Assembly: GCF_018129085.1 (NCBI RefSeq)
Contig: NZ_JAAGBB010000020.1
Location: 62,001-126,000 of the forward strand
From: Plastoroseomonas hellenica
Lineage (GTDB): Bacteria > Pseudomonadota > Alphaproteobacteria > Acetobacterales > Acetobacteraceae
Direction: 5' to 3'
Length of the DNA stretch: 64,000 nucleotides
Notes under the pieces: generated by a model
What the model was told of the DNA's origin: nothing
What the model saw: only the letters and a program-made list of their open reading frames with translations
Database searches by the model: none
Translations under genes and position numbers: made by a program
Shown: positions 8,914-17,201 of the stretch, piece by piece
Layout of the letters: each line of letters starts with the position of its first letter
How positions within the stretch are numbered: position 1 is the stretch's first letter

Positions 8914-8990
8914 GATTCACTCCTATGCGATCTACATTGCGACGTACTCGTATTTTAAGTGTCGGACGAGACAATCACACCTAAATCTAC

Positions 8991-9011
8991 GCCGGCGAAG
9001 CTTCCGCCGGC
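8991..9011 (-). terminator. Hairpin between methyltransferase and GHKL ATPase genes
   Basis: A perfect stem GCCGGCG/CGCCGGC with a 7-base loop lies in the 122-bp gap. No T-run follows on the minus strand, so it is more likely an attenuator, processing site or weak terminator than a standard intrinsic terminator. Confidence 0.35.
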
Positions 9012-9035
9012 TCCGGTGTTGCTAACCTAATCCCG

Positions 9036-10259
9036 CTAGCCCGTTGCTTCCAGGCAGGATTCAATCCCTTTTGTCGGGGAGGCCTTCGTTTCGCGCTGAG
9101 GTGGTCCGGCTGAAGAACTCTCCGCGGACTTCGCGCCCAACACGCCAAGCCGCTCGCTTAGATAGGAGAATATAGCGCGAGACAGAACGGGAGAGACGCT
9201 GTTCCCGATCATTCTAAAGCTGTGCCATTTTGTTCGGTGGAATACGAACCAGTCGGGAAACCCCTGCAGGCGCGCGCCTTCCCTAACACTAATCACTCGC
9301 GCCTTCTCCGGATGAATGGGGCGCATGGACTGAAACGCCCCGCGCTCACTTCCCGTGCCTGCTCGAAGGGTGCGGCTCTGACCTTCCCACTCCAAGCGCG
9401 GGTAACGCGAAACAGGATCTTCTCCACCGGTACGCGTCGCAGCAAAGCGCGCCTGAACGTTCGGCGTATGTGTGGTGTCGTGTAAGCCCGAAACCAGGCC
9501 GGCTCTGAGTCGCTCTTTGGCGATGGCGTCGCCCAAACCTTCTATGGGAGCGGTGCGAGCCCATCTGGCATACTCGGACAATCGCCGATGCCGGCCGTCG
9601 AACTTCCACCAGCCAAGGTCGTTCTTATCCAAATCACTCCTCGGCTCCGGTAGATCGCGAATGGCGTCCTTTACCGTGGTGGCGGACCGAGTACCACAAG
9701 AACGCAGCATCTCCTCGCTAATTGGATCGACATCGGCCGGATCGTAGCCGACGACAAGCACGCGCCTCCGTCGTGTCGCGGCGCCGAAGTTCGCCGCGTC
9801 GACAATAAATGGCCCGACGATCTTATACCGGGAGTTGAGAAGAGCAATGCCGTCTTCAAGCAGACCCCGACCGGGGCCGTCCAAAAGCCCGGGAACGTTT
9901 TCCATTACGAAGCATCGGGGAGAGAGGCCTGCCACTTGGCGGAAAAAATGCACCAAGAGCTGGTTGCGAGCGTCCAGGGTTTGGCGTGCCCCTATATGGC
10001 TGAACCCCTGGCAGGGCGGGCCGCCGACAACGACGTCTACCCGACGGCCGCCAGCGATTTTCATCGCTATTGCGGAGGGCTCTATAGCCGAAATATCAGC
10101 GTGAATGAGGTTAGCTGATGGAAAGTTGGTGCGATAGGACGACGTGAGGGTCTCATCCAGGTCTATTGAACCGAGGATATCGAAACCCGTAAGGGCGGCT
10201 CCTAGGCTAAATCCTCCCGCGCCGCAGAACAGGTCCACGACGCTGCCTTTAGGGGCCAT
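9036..10259 (-). CDS. DNA (cytosine-5) methyltransferase
   Basis: 407 aa from the ATG at 10259. Motif I is DLFCGAGGFSLG (9-20), motif IV GGPPCQGFS with catalytic Cys83, motif VI MENVPG (about 119-124), motif VIII TRRRRVLVVG (about 160-170) and motif X GNSVSPVLSRAI near the end. It transfers a methyl group from SAM to C5 of cytosine in DNA; the recognition site lies in the variable region (about 195-290) and cannot be predicted. The frame is open upstream to 10469, overlapping the previous gene, but the added residues resemble nothing; a GTG at 10337 is the main alternative start. It is the modification subunit of the island's restriction-like module, consistent with the Vsr gene nearby. Confidence 0.9.
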   Translation of the reverse strand: MAPKGSVVDLFCGAGGFSLGAALTGFDILGSIDLDETLTSSYRTNFPSANLIHADISAIEPSAIAMKIAGGRRVDVVVGGPPCQGFSHIGARQTLDARNQLLVHFFRQVAGLSPRCFVMENVPGLLDGPGRGLLEDGIALLNSRYKIVGPFIVDAANFGAATRRRRVLVVGYDPADVDPISEEMLRSCGTRSATTVKDAIRDLPEPRSDLDKNDLGWWKFDGRHRRLSEYARWARTAPIEGLGDAIAKERLRAGLVSGLHDTTHTPNVQARFAATRTGGEDPVSRYPRLEWEGQSRTLRAGTGSERGAFQSMRPIHPEKARVISVREGARLQGFPDWFVFHRTKWHSFRMIGNSVSPVLSRAIFSYLSERLGVLGAKSAESSSAGPPQRETKASPTKGIESCLEATG

Positions 10260-10371
10260 ACGACAGCATGCTCCGATTCGCTCCTTATCGAAGTGGCATT
10301 GTAGCAGTTTTGGATCTGCGCCGTCGATCGGTGTCACGGCAGATATAAAAATAAATAGGCGATCTAAATGT

Positions 10372-11352
10372 TCAGATCTCTGCCGGGACGAAATTTGGAA
10401 GATATCTGTATAGCTGAAGATATTGCCTGCGCTCCTTAGGTGTGAGCCAAGGTAATTCGTGAACTTCATCCGGGGAATGCATGACTGAACGTTCGAGATG
10501 GGCCATCTCTTTGAGCGTCAGTCGTGGAACTTCGATACGATATGCCGTCGCATCGTCACGAAAGAAGCTCAGCTTCTCAAATGCTCCAGCAAGATAGGCT
10601 CCCTCTTGGCTCTCCTCGTAGAGCACGCCGCCGAGAGTTAGCATGCGAGCACCGTCTTTGTACTCGATATTGAGGATCTGTCGCCAGCGACGTCGACGTT
10701 CGGCCTGCGTGATCACTGCGTTTGCTGCCGCGAGAGTCGCTTCGATCACTGCTGTCATTATGCGCCGATATACGCGTCCGGCTGACCAGCCTTGGAGGTC
10801 TTCATGCTTTAAGGACGGATCGACGCGATCCTTCCCCACCATCGCCCTAAGCGCTTCCACGAAGTCACTCCGCGACGCTTCGTCGCCACTAGCGTTCCGG
10901 CGCTGGCCAGGGGGCGCCGGCGGCTCAGCATTGACCGAGAAAAGCAGTAGCGAGCCTGGCGCCGCGCGCCGCACTAATAGATCGATGTCGAGCAATTTCG
11001 GCTGCGAGAGCTGGTCATCGTAGTCCAACCACACGATAGAGGGCATCGTCCAATCCAACGCAGGCAGAATTGTGTCGGTGGTTCCGTATCGCATATCGAT
11101 CGTGGCGTAAGGCATGTTCCAGTTGAATCGCTCTCGATCACGCTCCATGGCTTCGATGTTCAGCATGGAACTAATACCGAGGGCTCGATGCATGAGTTTA
11201 AAATCGGCAAAATAAGGAGATCCAAGCCCTACATAACGATATGAATGGATGTCAAAAAACCGAAGGCGGCCTCCTATTTCTGCTATTATCAATCGCTCAG
11301 CGTGTTTCGCTGGACGCAATCTATAATCAATTTTTTTGTAACTTGCGGTCAT
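10372..11352 (-). CDS. Putative methyltransferase-fold protein of defence module
   Basis: 326 aa. After a basic start (YKKIDYRLRPAKHAERL) comes a Rossmann-like run: YVGLGSPYFADFKLMHRALG (about 40-59), a strand ending in an acidic pair (LNIEAMERDRERFNW) and IVWLDYDDQLSQP (about 107-119). This order fits a SAM-dependent methyltransferase with motif I GLGS, an acidic loop and LDYDD in the motif IV position. NCBI-style names for similar proteins include 'putative O-methyltransferase'; that is my recollection, not a search. The substrate is unknown. It overlaps the upstream GHKL gene by 4 bp (ATGA) and precedes the cytosine methyltransferase, so it is an integral member of the operon. Confidence 0.6.
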   Translation of the reverse strand: MTASYKKIDYRLRPAKHAERLIIAEIGGRLRFFDIHSYRYVGLGSPYFADFKLMHRALGISSMLNIEAMERDRERFNWNMPYATIDMRYGTTDTILPALDWTMPSIVWLDYDDQLSQPKLLDIDLLVRRAAPGSLLLFSVNAEPPAPPGQRRNASGDEASRSDFVEALRAMVGKDRVDPSLKHEDLQGWSAGRVYRRIMTAVIEATLAAANAVITQAERRRRWRQILNIEYKDGARMLTLGGVLYEESQEGAYLAGAFEKLSFFRDDATAYRIEVPRLTLKEMAHLERSVMHSPDEVHELPWLTPKERRQYLQLYRYLPNFVPAEI

Positions 11353-12671
11353 TCTTCATCGCCCTCAACGTATCGGCGATAGGCTTCATCGAAAGAGCGC
11401 TCACCTGTGTCCTTGGCGCTTCGGGCACCAATCGCTTGCATTAACTCTTCGACCTTGCTTGCCGGCCTCTTATATAGGATATTAGTCATCCGAGGGCCGC
11501 GAGGTTTACTTGATACTGTTACGCTGAAGCTGGCCGTGTACCCCGTTGCTTCTCGAAATGAAGTGGGGCGGGCGCTTTCCACAAGGCGTGTCAGCGGCCT
11601 CTCATCTTCTGGCTCCTCCTTTTCGGCATCGAGCCTATTAAGGAAGTCGATGACGGGCCGCATCATGGTGATCATCTCACGGCGAGCGTCCTGATAGATC
11701 GTGGCGTCGGGGTCAACGCCAGTTTTCATAGTGTTCCATGGTAGCTTCCCAGCATCTATGCAGTCAAATGTAGCATATCCGCGGAATCTCGAAAATTGAT
11801 TATGGTATTTTGGCACTCCATCGTCAGTCACTGTGTCCCAGCCGGTGATGCGTGACTGATCGGCCGCGAGAATCACGCGTCCGTTGCAGGCAACGTACCA
11901 TCCGGCTTCCATCGGACTCGACGGCGCGACGCCAACGATAAATTCGGCCCGGACCGGAGTATCGCTGTCCCCGAAGTAGACTTTCTCGCGACGCGAAGGT
12001 TTGAGTTCCTCATCGAAGAGGAGCTGGAAGGGGCGCGCACCAATCCGCGCTGGCCCAATCCATACCGCCAATCCTCGACCTAGATAATCTTGCTGCCTGC
12101 TTTCGACAGAGTTCTTTAATGCTGTTACGAATTCGTCCGTAGGGAAGCGCGCGGCGGCATCTTCTGTAAGGCGTTCGACGATAATTTTTGTGCCGCGAGC
12201 TTCGTTCGGGGCACGTGCGCGCACGGTATCGAACCGGAAATGCCATTCGGGATCGCGTAACCAGTTATCTACGTCGATCAAGAGAACGAAGTGTTCACTC
12301 TCGCTGGTCGATTCAATTCGAAAAAATCGGCCAAACCGCAGCAAGGCCCTTTTCATGCCTACTCCGAATTGACCGATAGAGTTAGGCGTAGGTGCCATCT
12401 TCGGATCGCGGCCGAAGCGGAAAGCATAATTGCGCGCGGTATGCACGTTTATGCCACCGCAGTTGTCTTCAATTACAAAGCGCTCCGATGAGCAGATGAT
12501 CTTCACCCATAGATCGTCGAAGCGGGCGTCCGCCGCCGGGCGGAGGCGTTTCGCGCCATCTATGCTGTTGTCTATGAGGTCAAGAACGGCGTCCTCAAGT
12601 CGGATATCCCGAGTGAGGACATGGACGAAGAGCTCCTTCGTTGGCATGGCCTCGATTGTGATATCGTCCAT
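11349..12671 (-). CDS. GHKL-family ATPase, MORC/MutL-like, smaller paralogue of a defence module
   Basis: 440 aa from the ATG at 12671, chosen because GGGGGA lies 6 bases upstream and homologous N-termini begin at MPTKELFVHVLTRDI; in-frame starts at 12692 and 12740 (GTG) are possible. ATP site: DLIDNSIDGA (31-40), IEDNCGGI (67-74), SIGQFGVGMKRALLRFG (98-114). The second half has EAGWYVACNGRVILAAD and LPWNTMKTGVD, matching the larger paralogue in order and spacing. It ends soon after this region, without the extra helical domain. It is the first gene of the minus-strand operon, with the next start overlapping its stop. I infer that it acts with the larger ATPase, possibly as a heterodimer, to couple ATP binding to DNA cleavage control. 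Confidence 0.85.
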   Translation of the reverse strand: MDDITIEAMPTKELFVHVLTRDIRLEDAVLDLIDNSIDGAKRLRPAADARFDDLWVKIICSSERFVIEDNCGGINVHTARNYAFRFGRDPKMAPTPNSIGQFGVGMKRALLRFGRFFRIESTSESEHFVLLIDVDNWLRDPEWHFRFDTVRARAPNEARGTKIIVERLTEDAAARFPTDEFVTALKNSVESRQQDYLGRGLAVWIGPARIGARPFQLLFDEELKPSRREKVYFGDSDTPVRAEFIVGVAPSSPMEAGWYVACNGRVILAADQSRITGWDTVTDDGVPKYHNQFSRFRGYATFDCIDAGKLPWNTMKTGVDPDATIYQDARREMITMMRPVIDFLNRLDAEKEEPEDERPLTRLVESARPTSFREATGYTASFSVTVSSKPRGPRMTNILYKRPASKVEELMQAIGARSAKDTGERSFDEAYRRYVEGDEE

Positions 12672-12780
12672 TTGCCGTCCCCCGGTTGTCATAACCGTCG
12701 CCCGCCTCTCAAGATCGCCTAACGTGGATGGGCAACTCACCTACACCTAATCTGCAGCGAAGCGACCTATGGAGCGTTGA

Positions 12781-13245
12781 TTGGCTGATCCGAACCCTCC
12801 GGTGACCGAGCTGACACGCCGGATCATGCAGCGCGTGCGTGGTGTCGACACGACCCCCGAGATGGCGGTGCGGCGCGCACTGCACGCCCATGGCTATCGA
12901 TTTCGCCTGCACGACCGGACCCTGATGGGGCGCCCCGATATCGTCATGAAGTCGCGAAGAACGGTGATCTTCATTCATGGGTGCTTTTGGCATCGCCATC
13001 AGGGTTGCCGCTTCGCTTCTAATCCCAAAACGCGCCAGGAATTTTGGCAGACTAAGTTTCGATCGAACATCGCGCGGGACCAGCGCGCCTATTCCGATCT
13101 TGCGGCGCGTGGCTGGACGATTCACGTCGTATGGGAGTGTGAGGTTAAGCAAGGAACCTATCTCCAGCCCTTACTCACGGTGCTTGAGCAACAATCAGTC
13201 TCCATCGGAAAATCTTCCTCCCCGGCCCACAAGCAGGAGTCATAA
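12781..13245 (+). CDS. vsr: Vsr-family DNA endonuclease
   Basis: 154 aa. Matches very-short-patch repair endonuclease throughout: RPD (Asp53) is the catalytic metal site, HGCFWHRHQGC (66-76) holds His66, Cys68, His71, His73 and Cys76, and VWEC ends at Cys120, giving the zinc ligands and catalytic His expected from E. coli Vsr. The classical role is nicking 5' of T in T:G mismatches left by deaminated 5-methylcytosine. In GHKL-ATPase systems the Vsr-like nuclease is proposed to be the restriction subunit. Translation probably begins at TTG 12781 (GGAGCG upstream) or GTG 12802. It is divergent from the ATPase operon, sharing a 109-bp promoter region. Confidence 0.9.
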   Translation: MADPNPPVTELTRRIMQRVRGVDTTPEMAVRRALHAHGYRFRLHDRTLMGRPDIVMKSRRTVIFIHGCFWHRHQGCRFASNPKTRQEFWQTKFRSNIARDQRAYSDLAARGWTIHVVWECEVKQGTYLQPLLTVLEQQSVSIGKSSSPAHKQES

Positions 13246-13402
13246 ATCGATTCACTCTGGAAATACTGACCGAAGCTCGCCTCGGTTTCCATTACTATCT
13301 GGCGCCTAGAAGCAATTTCTTAATCATCTTCACCGATGCCTCCATCCGAACTGCTGTGCCGAACAGCGGTGACCAGCAGAGGAACTCGCTTCCAGGTCGT
13401 TC

Positions 13403-14386
13403 TCATAGCCCCCTATCCAGTCGTGTCGCCTGCAAGTCATCCGCTAAAAACGCCACCACCACATCCGTCAGCGACTCATGCGGCGCAAACCCCAGCCCCA
13501 GCGCGCGGTCGATCACGAAGCCCGCCGGCCAGCCGCGCACGATCGCCTGCACCTCCTCGTCCGGCACGAAGCGCACCAAGGCGCGGGTCTCCGGGCCGGT
13601 CACGCTCTCCAGCGCATCCAGCATCTCCGCGACCGTCGCCGTCATGCCCGGCGGGTTGATGCCGCGCTCCAGGCCCAGGGGCGCAGTATCCATCGTGGCG
13701 GCGTGCAGGAACCAGGCGGTGGCGCTGCGGGGGGAACAGATCCAGACGCGGAAATCGGGGAAGACCGGGCAGGTGGTCTCCAGGCCCAGCAGCGGCTCCC
13801 GCAGCACGGCGGAAGCGAAGCTGGATGCCGCCTTGTTCGGGCGGCCCGGGCGGACGACGACAGTCGGCAAGCGGATGCAGACCGCATCCAGGAAGCCGCG
13901 GCGGCTGGCGTCCGCCAGCAGCAGCTCCGCCATCGCCTTCTGCGCGCCATAGGAATTGGTCGGCACCTGACGCTCATCCTCGCGCACCCGCGCCTCCTGC
14001 CCGCCGCCGAAACTCGCGACGGAGGAGGGGAAGACGACGCGCGGATTGGTGCCCAGCGCCCGGCAACGCCGCACAACCGCGAGCGTGCCCAGCAGGTTCA
14101 CGCGGATGCCGAGCTCGTAATCCGCCTCCGCCGCGGCGGAAACCACCGCCGCCAAGTGGAAGACCACGCGCGTGCCCTCGGGGATCGCCTGCTGCAGCGC
14201 GGCATCGGTCGTGATGTCCCCGGCCAGGCACCGCACCGGGAAGGGCGCCTGCACCGGCGCCGGCTCGTTCAGGTCGAACAAGGTCAGGCCGGTCACGGCC
14301 TCGCCGCCGAGCCTGCCGTCCTTCGCCAGGCGCTCCGCCAGCTTGCGGCCGAGAAAGCCGCCGCCGCCGAGGATCGTGATCTGCAT
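13403..14386 (-). CDS. denD: NAD-dependent epimerase/dehydratase-type dehydrogenase, D-erythronate dehydrogenase-like
   Basis: 327 aa from the ATG at 14386 with GGGAGGG 7-8 bases upstream. Extended SDR: ILGGGGFLG (5-13) binds NAD, HLAAVVSAAAEADYELG follows as in DenD proteins, and NSYGAQKAMAE carries Tyr and Lys of the catalytic YxxxK. The PTVVVRPGRPNKAASSF block is typical of the DenD family, which oxidises D-erythronate (C2) in acid-sugar breakdown. No DenC, OtnI or kinase gene lies alongside, so the substrate is provisional. It is the first high-GC gene to the right of the defence island and is convergent with vsr. Confidence 0.75.
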   Translation of the reverse strand: MQITILGGGGFLGRKLAERLAKDGRLGGEAVTGLTLFDLNEPAPVQAPFPVRCLAGDITTDAALQQAIPEGTRVVFHLAAVVSAAAEADYELGIRVNLLGTLAVVRRCRALGTNPRVVFPSSVASFGGGQEARVREDERQVPTNSYGAQKAMAELLLADASRRGFLDAVCIRLPTVVVRPGRPNKAASSFASAVLREPLLGLETTCPVFPDFRVWICSPRSATAWFLHAATMDTAPLGLERGINPPGMTATVAEMLDALESVTGPETRALVRFVPDEEVQAIVRGWPAGFVIDRALGLGFAPHESLTDVVVAFLADDLQATRLDRGL

Positions 14387-14447
14387 CGCAAAGCCCTCCC
14401 GCGATCCGGTTTGGCGCGGGGCGGGGCAGGGCGCAATACTCCGCCGC

Positions 14448-15605
14448 ATGATTCCACGCCTCCCGCACCGCCTGCTCGCCAACCGCCATCACGGCACGCC
14501 CGGCACCGTCGTGCTGCCCGAATCCGGCTTCCGCCGCGCGAAGCAGGAAATCACGGCATGGCCGGGCTACGAGAAGACGCCGCTGCTGCCGCTGCCGGAA
14601 GTGGCGACCGCCGCCCGCGTCGCCACCGTCCATTGGAAGGATGAAGGCGCCCGCTTCGGCCTCGGCAGCTTCAAGGCGCTCGGCGGCGCCTATGCGGTGC
14701 AGCAGGTCCTGGTCAATGAACTCGCGAAGCGCGGCGTCGCGCCGAATGCCGAAACCACGGAGCTGCTGGAAGGCAAGTACAAGGACGCGACCAAGGCCAT
14801 CACCGTCACCTGCGCGACCGATGGCAATCACGGCCGCAGCGTCGCCTGGGGCGCGCAGCGCTTCGGCGCCCGCTGCGTCATCTTCGTCCATCCCGGCGTC
14901 ACCAAGGCCCGCCGCGCCGCCATCGCCCATTACGGGGCGGAGGTGCGCGAAGTCCCCGGCAATTACGACGACAGCGTGCGCGCCGCGCAGCATGAGGCGG
15001 AGGCGAATGGCTGGTTCGTCATCTCCGACACCTCCTACCCCGGCTACACCGAAGTGCCGCGCGACGTCATGCAGGGCTACCGCCTGATGGCGGACGAAGC
15101 CGCGGACCAGATTCCGGCGCCGCCCACCCATGTCTTCATCCAGGGCGGCGTCGGCGGCGTCGCCGCCGCGGTCGCGACCCAGATGCGCAGCCGCTTCGGC
15201 GAAGCCGTGAAGATCATCATCGTGGAGCCGGAGGCGGCGGCCTGCCTGATGGCGAGTGCAGAGGCCGGCAAGCCCGTCACCATCACCGGTGAGCTCAACA
15301 CCGTCATGGCCGGCCTCGCCTGCGGGGAGCCGAGCCTGCTCGCCTGGCAGGAGCTGGAGCGCAGCGCCTACGCCTTCATGGCGATCCCCGACGCCGCCAT
15401 CGCCCCCTGCATGCGCCTGCTGGCGGCGCGGGGGCCGGAGATCGTGGCCGGCGAAAGCGGCGTCGCGGGCCTGGCGGCCCTGCTGCTGGCCGGGCCGGAG
15501 CCCTTCGGCCGCGCGGTGCTGGCGCTGGAGGCCGACAGCCGCGTGCTGCTCTTCGGCACCGAGGGCGCCACCGATCCGGAGGTCTATGCACGGCTGGTTG
15601 ACTGA
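14448..15605 (+). CDS. dpaL: Diaminopropionate ammonia-lyase (PLP-dependent)
   Basis: 385 aa from the ATG at 14448; the frame is open upstream, but that region lies under the divergent gene. Fold-type II PLP enzyme: GLGSFKALGG holds the Schiff-base lysine (Lys76), CATDGNHGRSVAWGA follows, and QGGVGGVAAAV is the glycine-rich phosphate loop. Residue order and length (about 400 aa in E. coli YgeX) identify the DpaL group, which converts 2,3-diaminopropionate to pyruvate and two ammonia in the cytoplasm. It is divergent from denD with a 61-bp gap and lies upstream of the sugar-phosphate importer cluster. Neighbours do not explain a diaminopropionate source. Confidence 0.85.
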   Translation: MIPRLPHRLLANRHHGTPGTVVLPESGFRRAKQEITAWPGYEKTPLLPLPEVATAARVATVHWKDEGARFGLGSFKALGGAYAVQQVLVNELAKRGVAPNAETTELLEGKYKDATKAITVTCATDGNHGRSVAWGAQRFGARCVIFVHPGVTKARRAAIAHYGAEVREVPGNYDDSVRAAQHEAEANGWFVISDTSYPGYTEVPRDVMQGYRLMADEAADQIPAPPTHVFIQGGVGGVAAAVATQMRSRFGEAVKIIIVEPEAAACLMASAEAGKPVTITGELNTVMAGLACGEPSLLAWQELERSAYAFMAIPDAAIAPCMRLLAARGPEIVAGESGVAGLAALLLAGPEPFGRAVLALEADSRVLLFGTEGATDPEVYARLVD

Positions 15606-15681
15606 CGCCCGGCCAGGGCTGGGTCTTCGTTTCCGGATCGAATAGAAGGGGCGGGCCAAAGTGCCGGAACAGGAACCGCCC

Positions 15682-17091
15682 ATGCACCGCCGGACCCTCG
15701 CCCTGGCCGCCGCCGCGCTGCCCTTCGCGGCCCTGCCGGCCATCGCGCAGCAGCGGCGCATCGGCATCCGGCTCAGCCACGGCCTGCGCGCCGCGCCGCT
15801 CGCCTGGCTGCAGCAACAGGCCGCCCGCTTCAACGCCAGCCAGGATGCCTGCACCCTCACGCTGGTCGAGAAGGAGATCTTCGCGCGGCTGGTGGCGCGG
15901 GACGCGCAGCTCAGCCTGCTCCCCGACCATGCCACGCCGATGATCCTGGCGCTCGACCGGGTGTCGCTGCAGCGCCCGGCCGTGCCGGCCTTCCGCCCGC
16001 TCCATCAGTTGCTGGCCGAGACCGGCGTCGCCATCGACCTCGAAGCGATCCCGGCCGGCGTGCGCGGCCCCTGCGCTGACCTGCCGCGGCCGCAGGAGAG
16101 CTTCCACAGCCTCCAGCGGCGGCTGGTCGCGATGCCGCACACCGCCTTCACCGCGGTGATGTCGGTCAACCTCGATGCCCTCGACCGGGCGGGGCTTTCC
16201 GCCACGGCTCTCGCCACCTGGGCGGAGGTCCGGGCCGCGGCCCTGCGCATCAAGGCGGCGGGCGCGGCACCGCAGGCGATCGCCGCCTCCTGGCCCGCCT
16301 GGACGATGTTCGAACAGATGGCGGCGATCCATGACGCGCCCTTCGCCACCCACCGGAACGGCTTCGACGTGGAGGCCGAGTGGCTGCAACGCCCGGACGG
16401 GCCGCCCCCCGGGCTGCTGCTGACCGGCCCATTCTTCCGGCACCATCTGCGCTTCCTGGGGGATCTGCAGCGGCAGGGACTCTATCTGCACCAGGGCCGC
16501 GGCGCCGAGGCGGATGCGCTGTTCGCGACCGGGCGATGCGCGATCGCCTTCGGCGCCTCGGCCGACCACGCGCGGATGCGGCGGCAGGCGCCGTTCCGCT
16601 CGGCCTCCCTGCCGCTGCCCTACCATGCCGATCTGGTCCAGGCGCCGCGCAACGCCCATGCCGGCGGCAGCAGCCTGTGGCTGCGCGACGCCACGACGGA
16701 CGAAGCCCGCGGCGCCGCGGAATTCTGTCGCTTCATCGCATCCCCCGGGGAAAGCCGGTGGTGGCATGCAACGACCGGCTATGCGCCGATCACCGTCGCG
16801 GACGCCGATGCGCAAGGCCCGGCCGCCGATGCCGCGGTCCTCCAGCTCATGCGCAGCGAAGCGACGCCGCATTCGGCCGGCCTGCGCCTGGGCTTCATGG
16901 CCGCCATCCGCGAGGATATCGGACAGGCGCTGGAAGCGGTCTTCCAGGGCCGGCAGCGCCCGGACCAGGCGCTGGAACAGGCCAACGCCAGCGGCAGCAC
17001 GGCGCAGCAGGAATTCCGGCGCGTGCACGGGCGCAATCGGAACGGCCTGTTCGGCTGGAATGCGCGTGAGGAGGCGGGCGGGCCGGCGTGA
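15682..17091 (+). CDS. UgpB-like extracellular solute-binding protein, diverged duplicate
   Basis: 469 aa from ATG 15682 (AGGA upstream; a GTG at 15661 is possible). The N-terminus MHRRTLALAAAALPFAALPAIAQ is a cleavable export signal. It aligns in order with the adjacent UgpB: SWPAWTMFEQMAAIHDAPFATHRNGF, then AEADALFATGRCAIAFGAS and PYHADLVQAPRNAHAGGSSLW. The N-lobe is poorly kept: the PFNSS-type substrate stretch of UgpB is replaced by PHTAFTAVMSVN. The C-terminal tail also differs. It is probably a second receptor for the same UgpAEC channel with altered ligand, or a gene drifting out of use. It precedes ugpB by 110 bp. Confidence 0.75.
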   Translation: MHRRTLALAAAALPFAALPAIAQQRRIGIRLSHGLRAAPLAWLQQQAARFNASQDACTLTLVEKEIFARLVARDAQLSLLPDHATPMILALDRVSLQRPAVPAFRPLHQLLAETGVAIDLEAIPAGVRGPCADLPRPQESFHSLQRRLVAMPHTAFTAVMSVNLDALDRAGLSATALATWAEVRAAALRIKAAGAAPQAIAASWPAWTMFEQMAAIHDAPFATHRNGFDVEAEWLQRPDGPPPGLLLTGPFFRHHLRFLGDLQRQGLYLHQGRGAEADALFATGRCAIAFGASADHARMRRQAPFRSASLPLPYHADLVQAPRNAHAGGSSLWLRDATTDEARGAAEFCRFIASPGESRWWHATTGYAPITVADADAQGPAADAAVLQLMRSEATPHSAGLRLGFMAAIREDIGQALEAVFQGRQRPDQALEQANASGSTAQQEFRRVHGRNRNGLFGWNAREEAGGPA

Positions 17092-17201
17092 TGCCACGCC
17101 CGGCCCGGAACCCTCTGTCATCCAACGGACTTTTATCTGTAATCTGAGCGCAATGGCCCGGGGGCTAACCCGCGCCGGTCTGTTCCAAGGGGGAAAGCCC
17201 A

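Noticed and set aside
10260-10469. Longer N-terminus for the cytosine methyltransferase
   Set aside because: It would overlap the upstream gene by 98 bp and the extra residues fit no methyltransferase; the GTG at 10337 remains a weaker option.
13246-13402. att site or tRNA end at the right edge of the defence island
   Set aside because: No direct repeat with the left margin 6188-6841 could be seen and no integrase is present.
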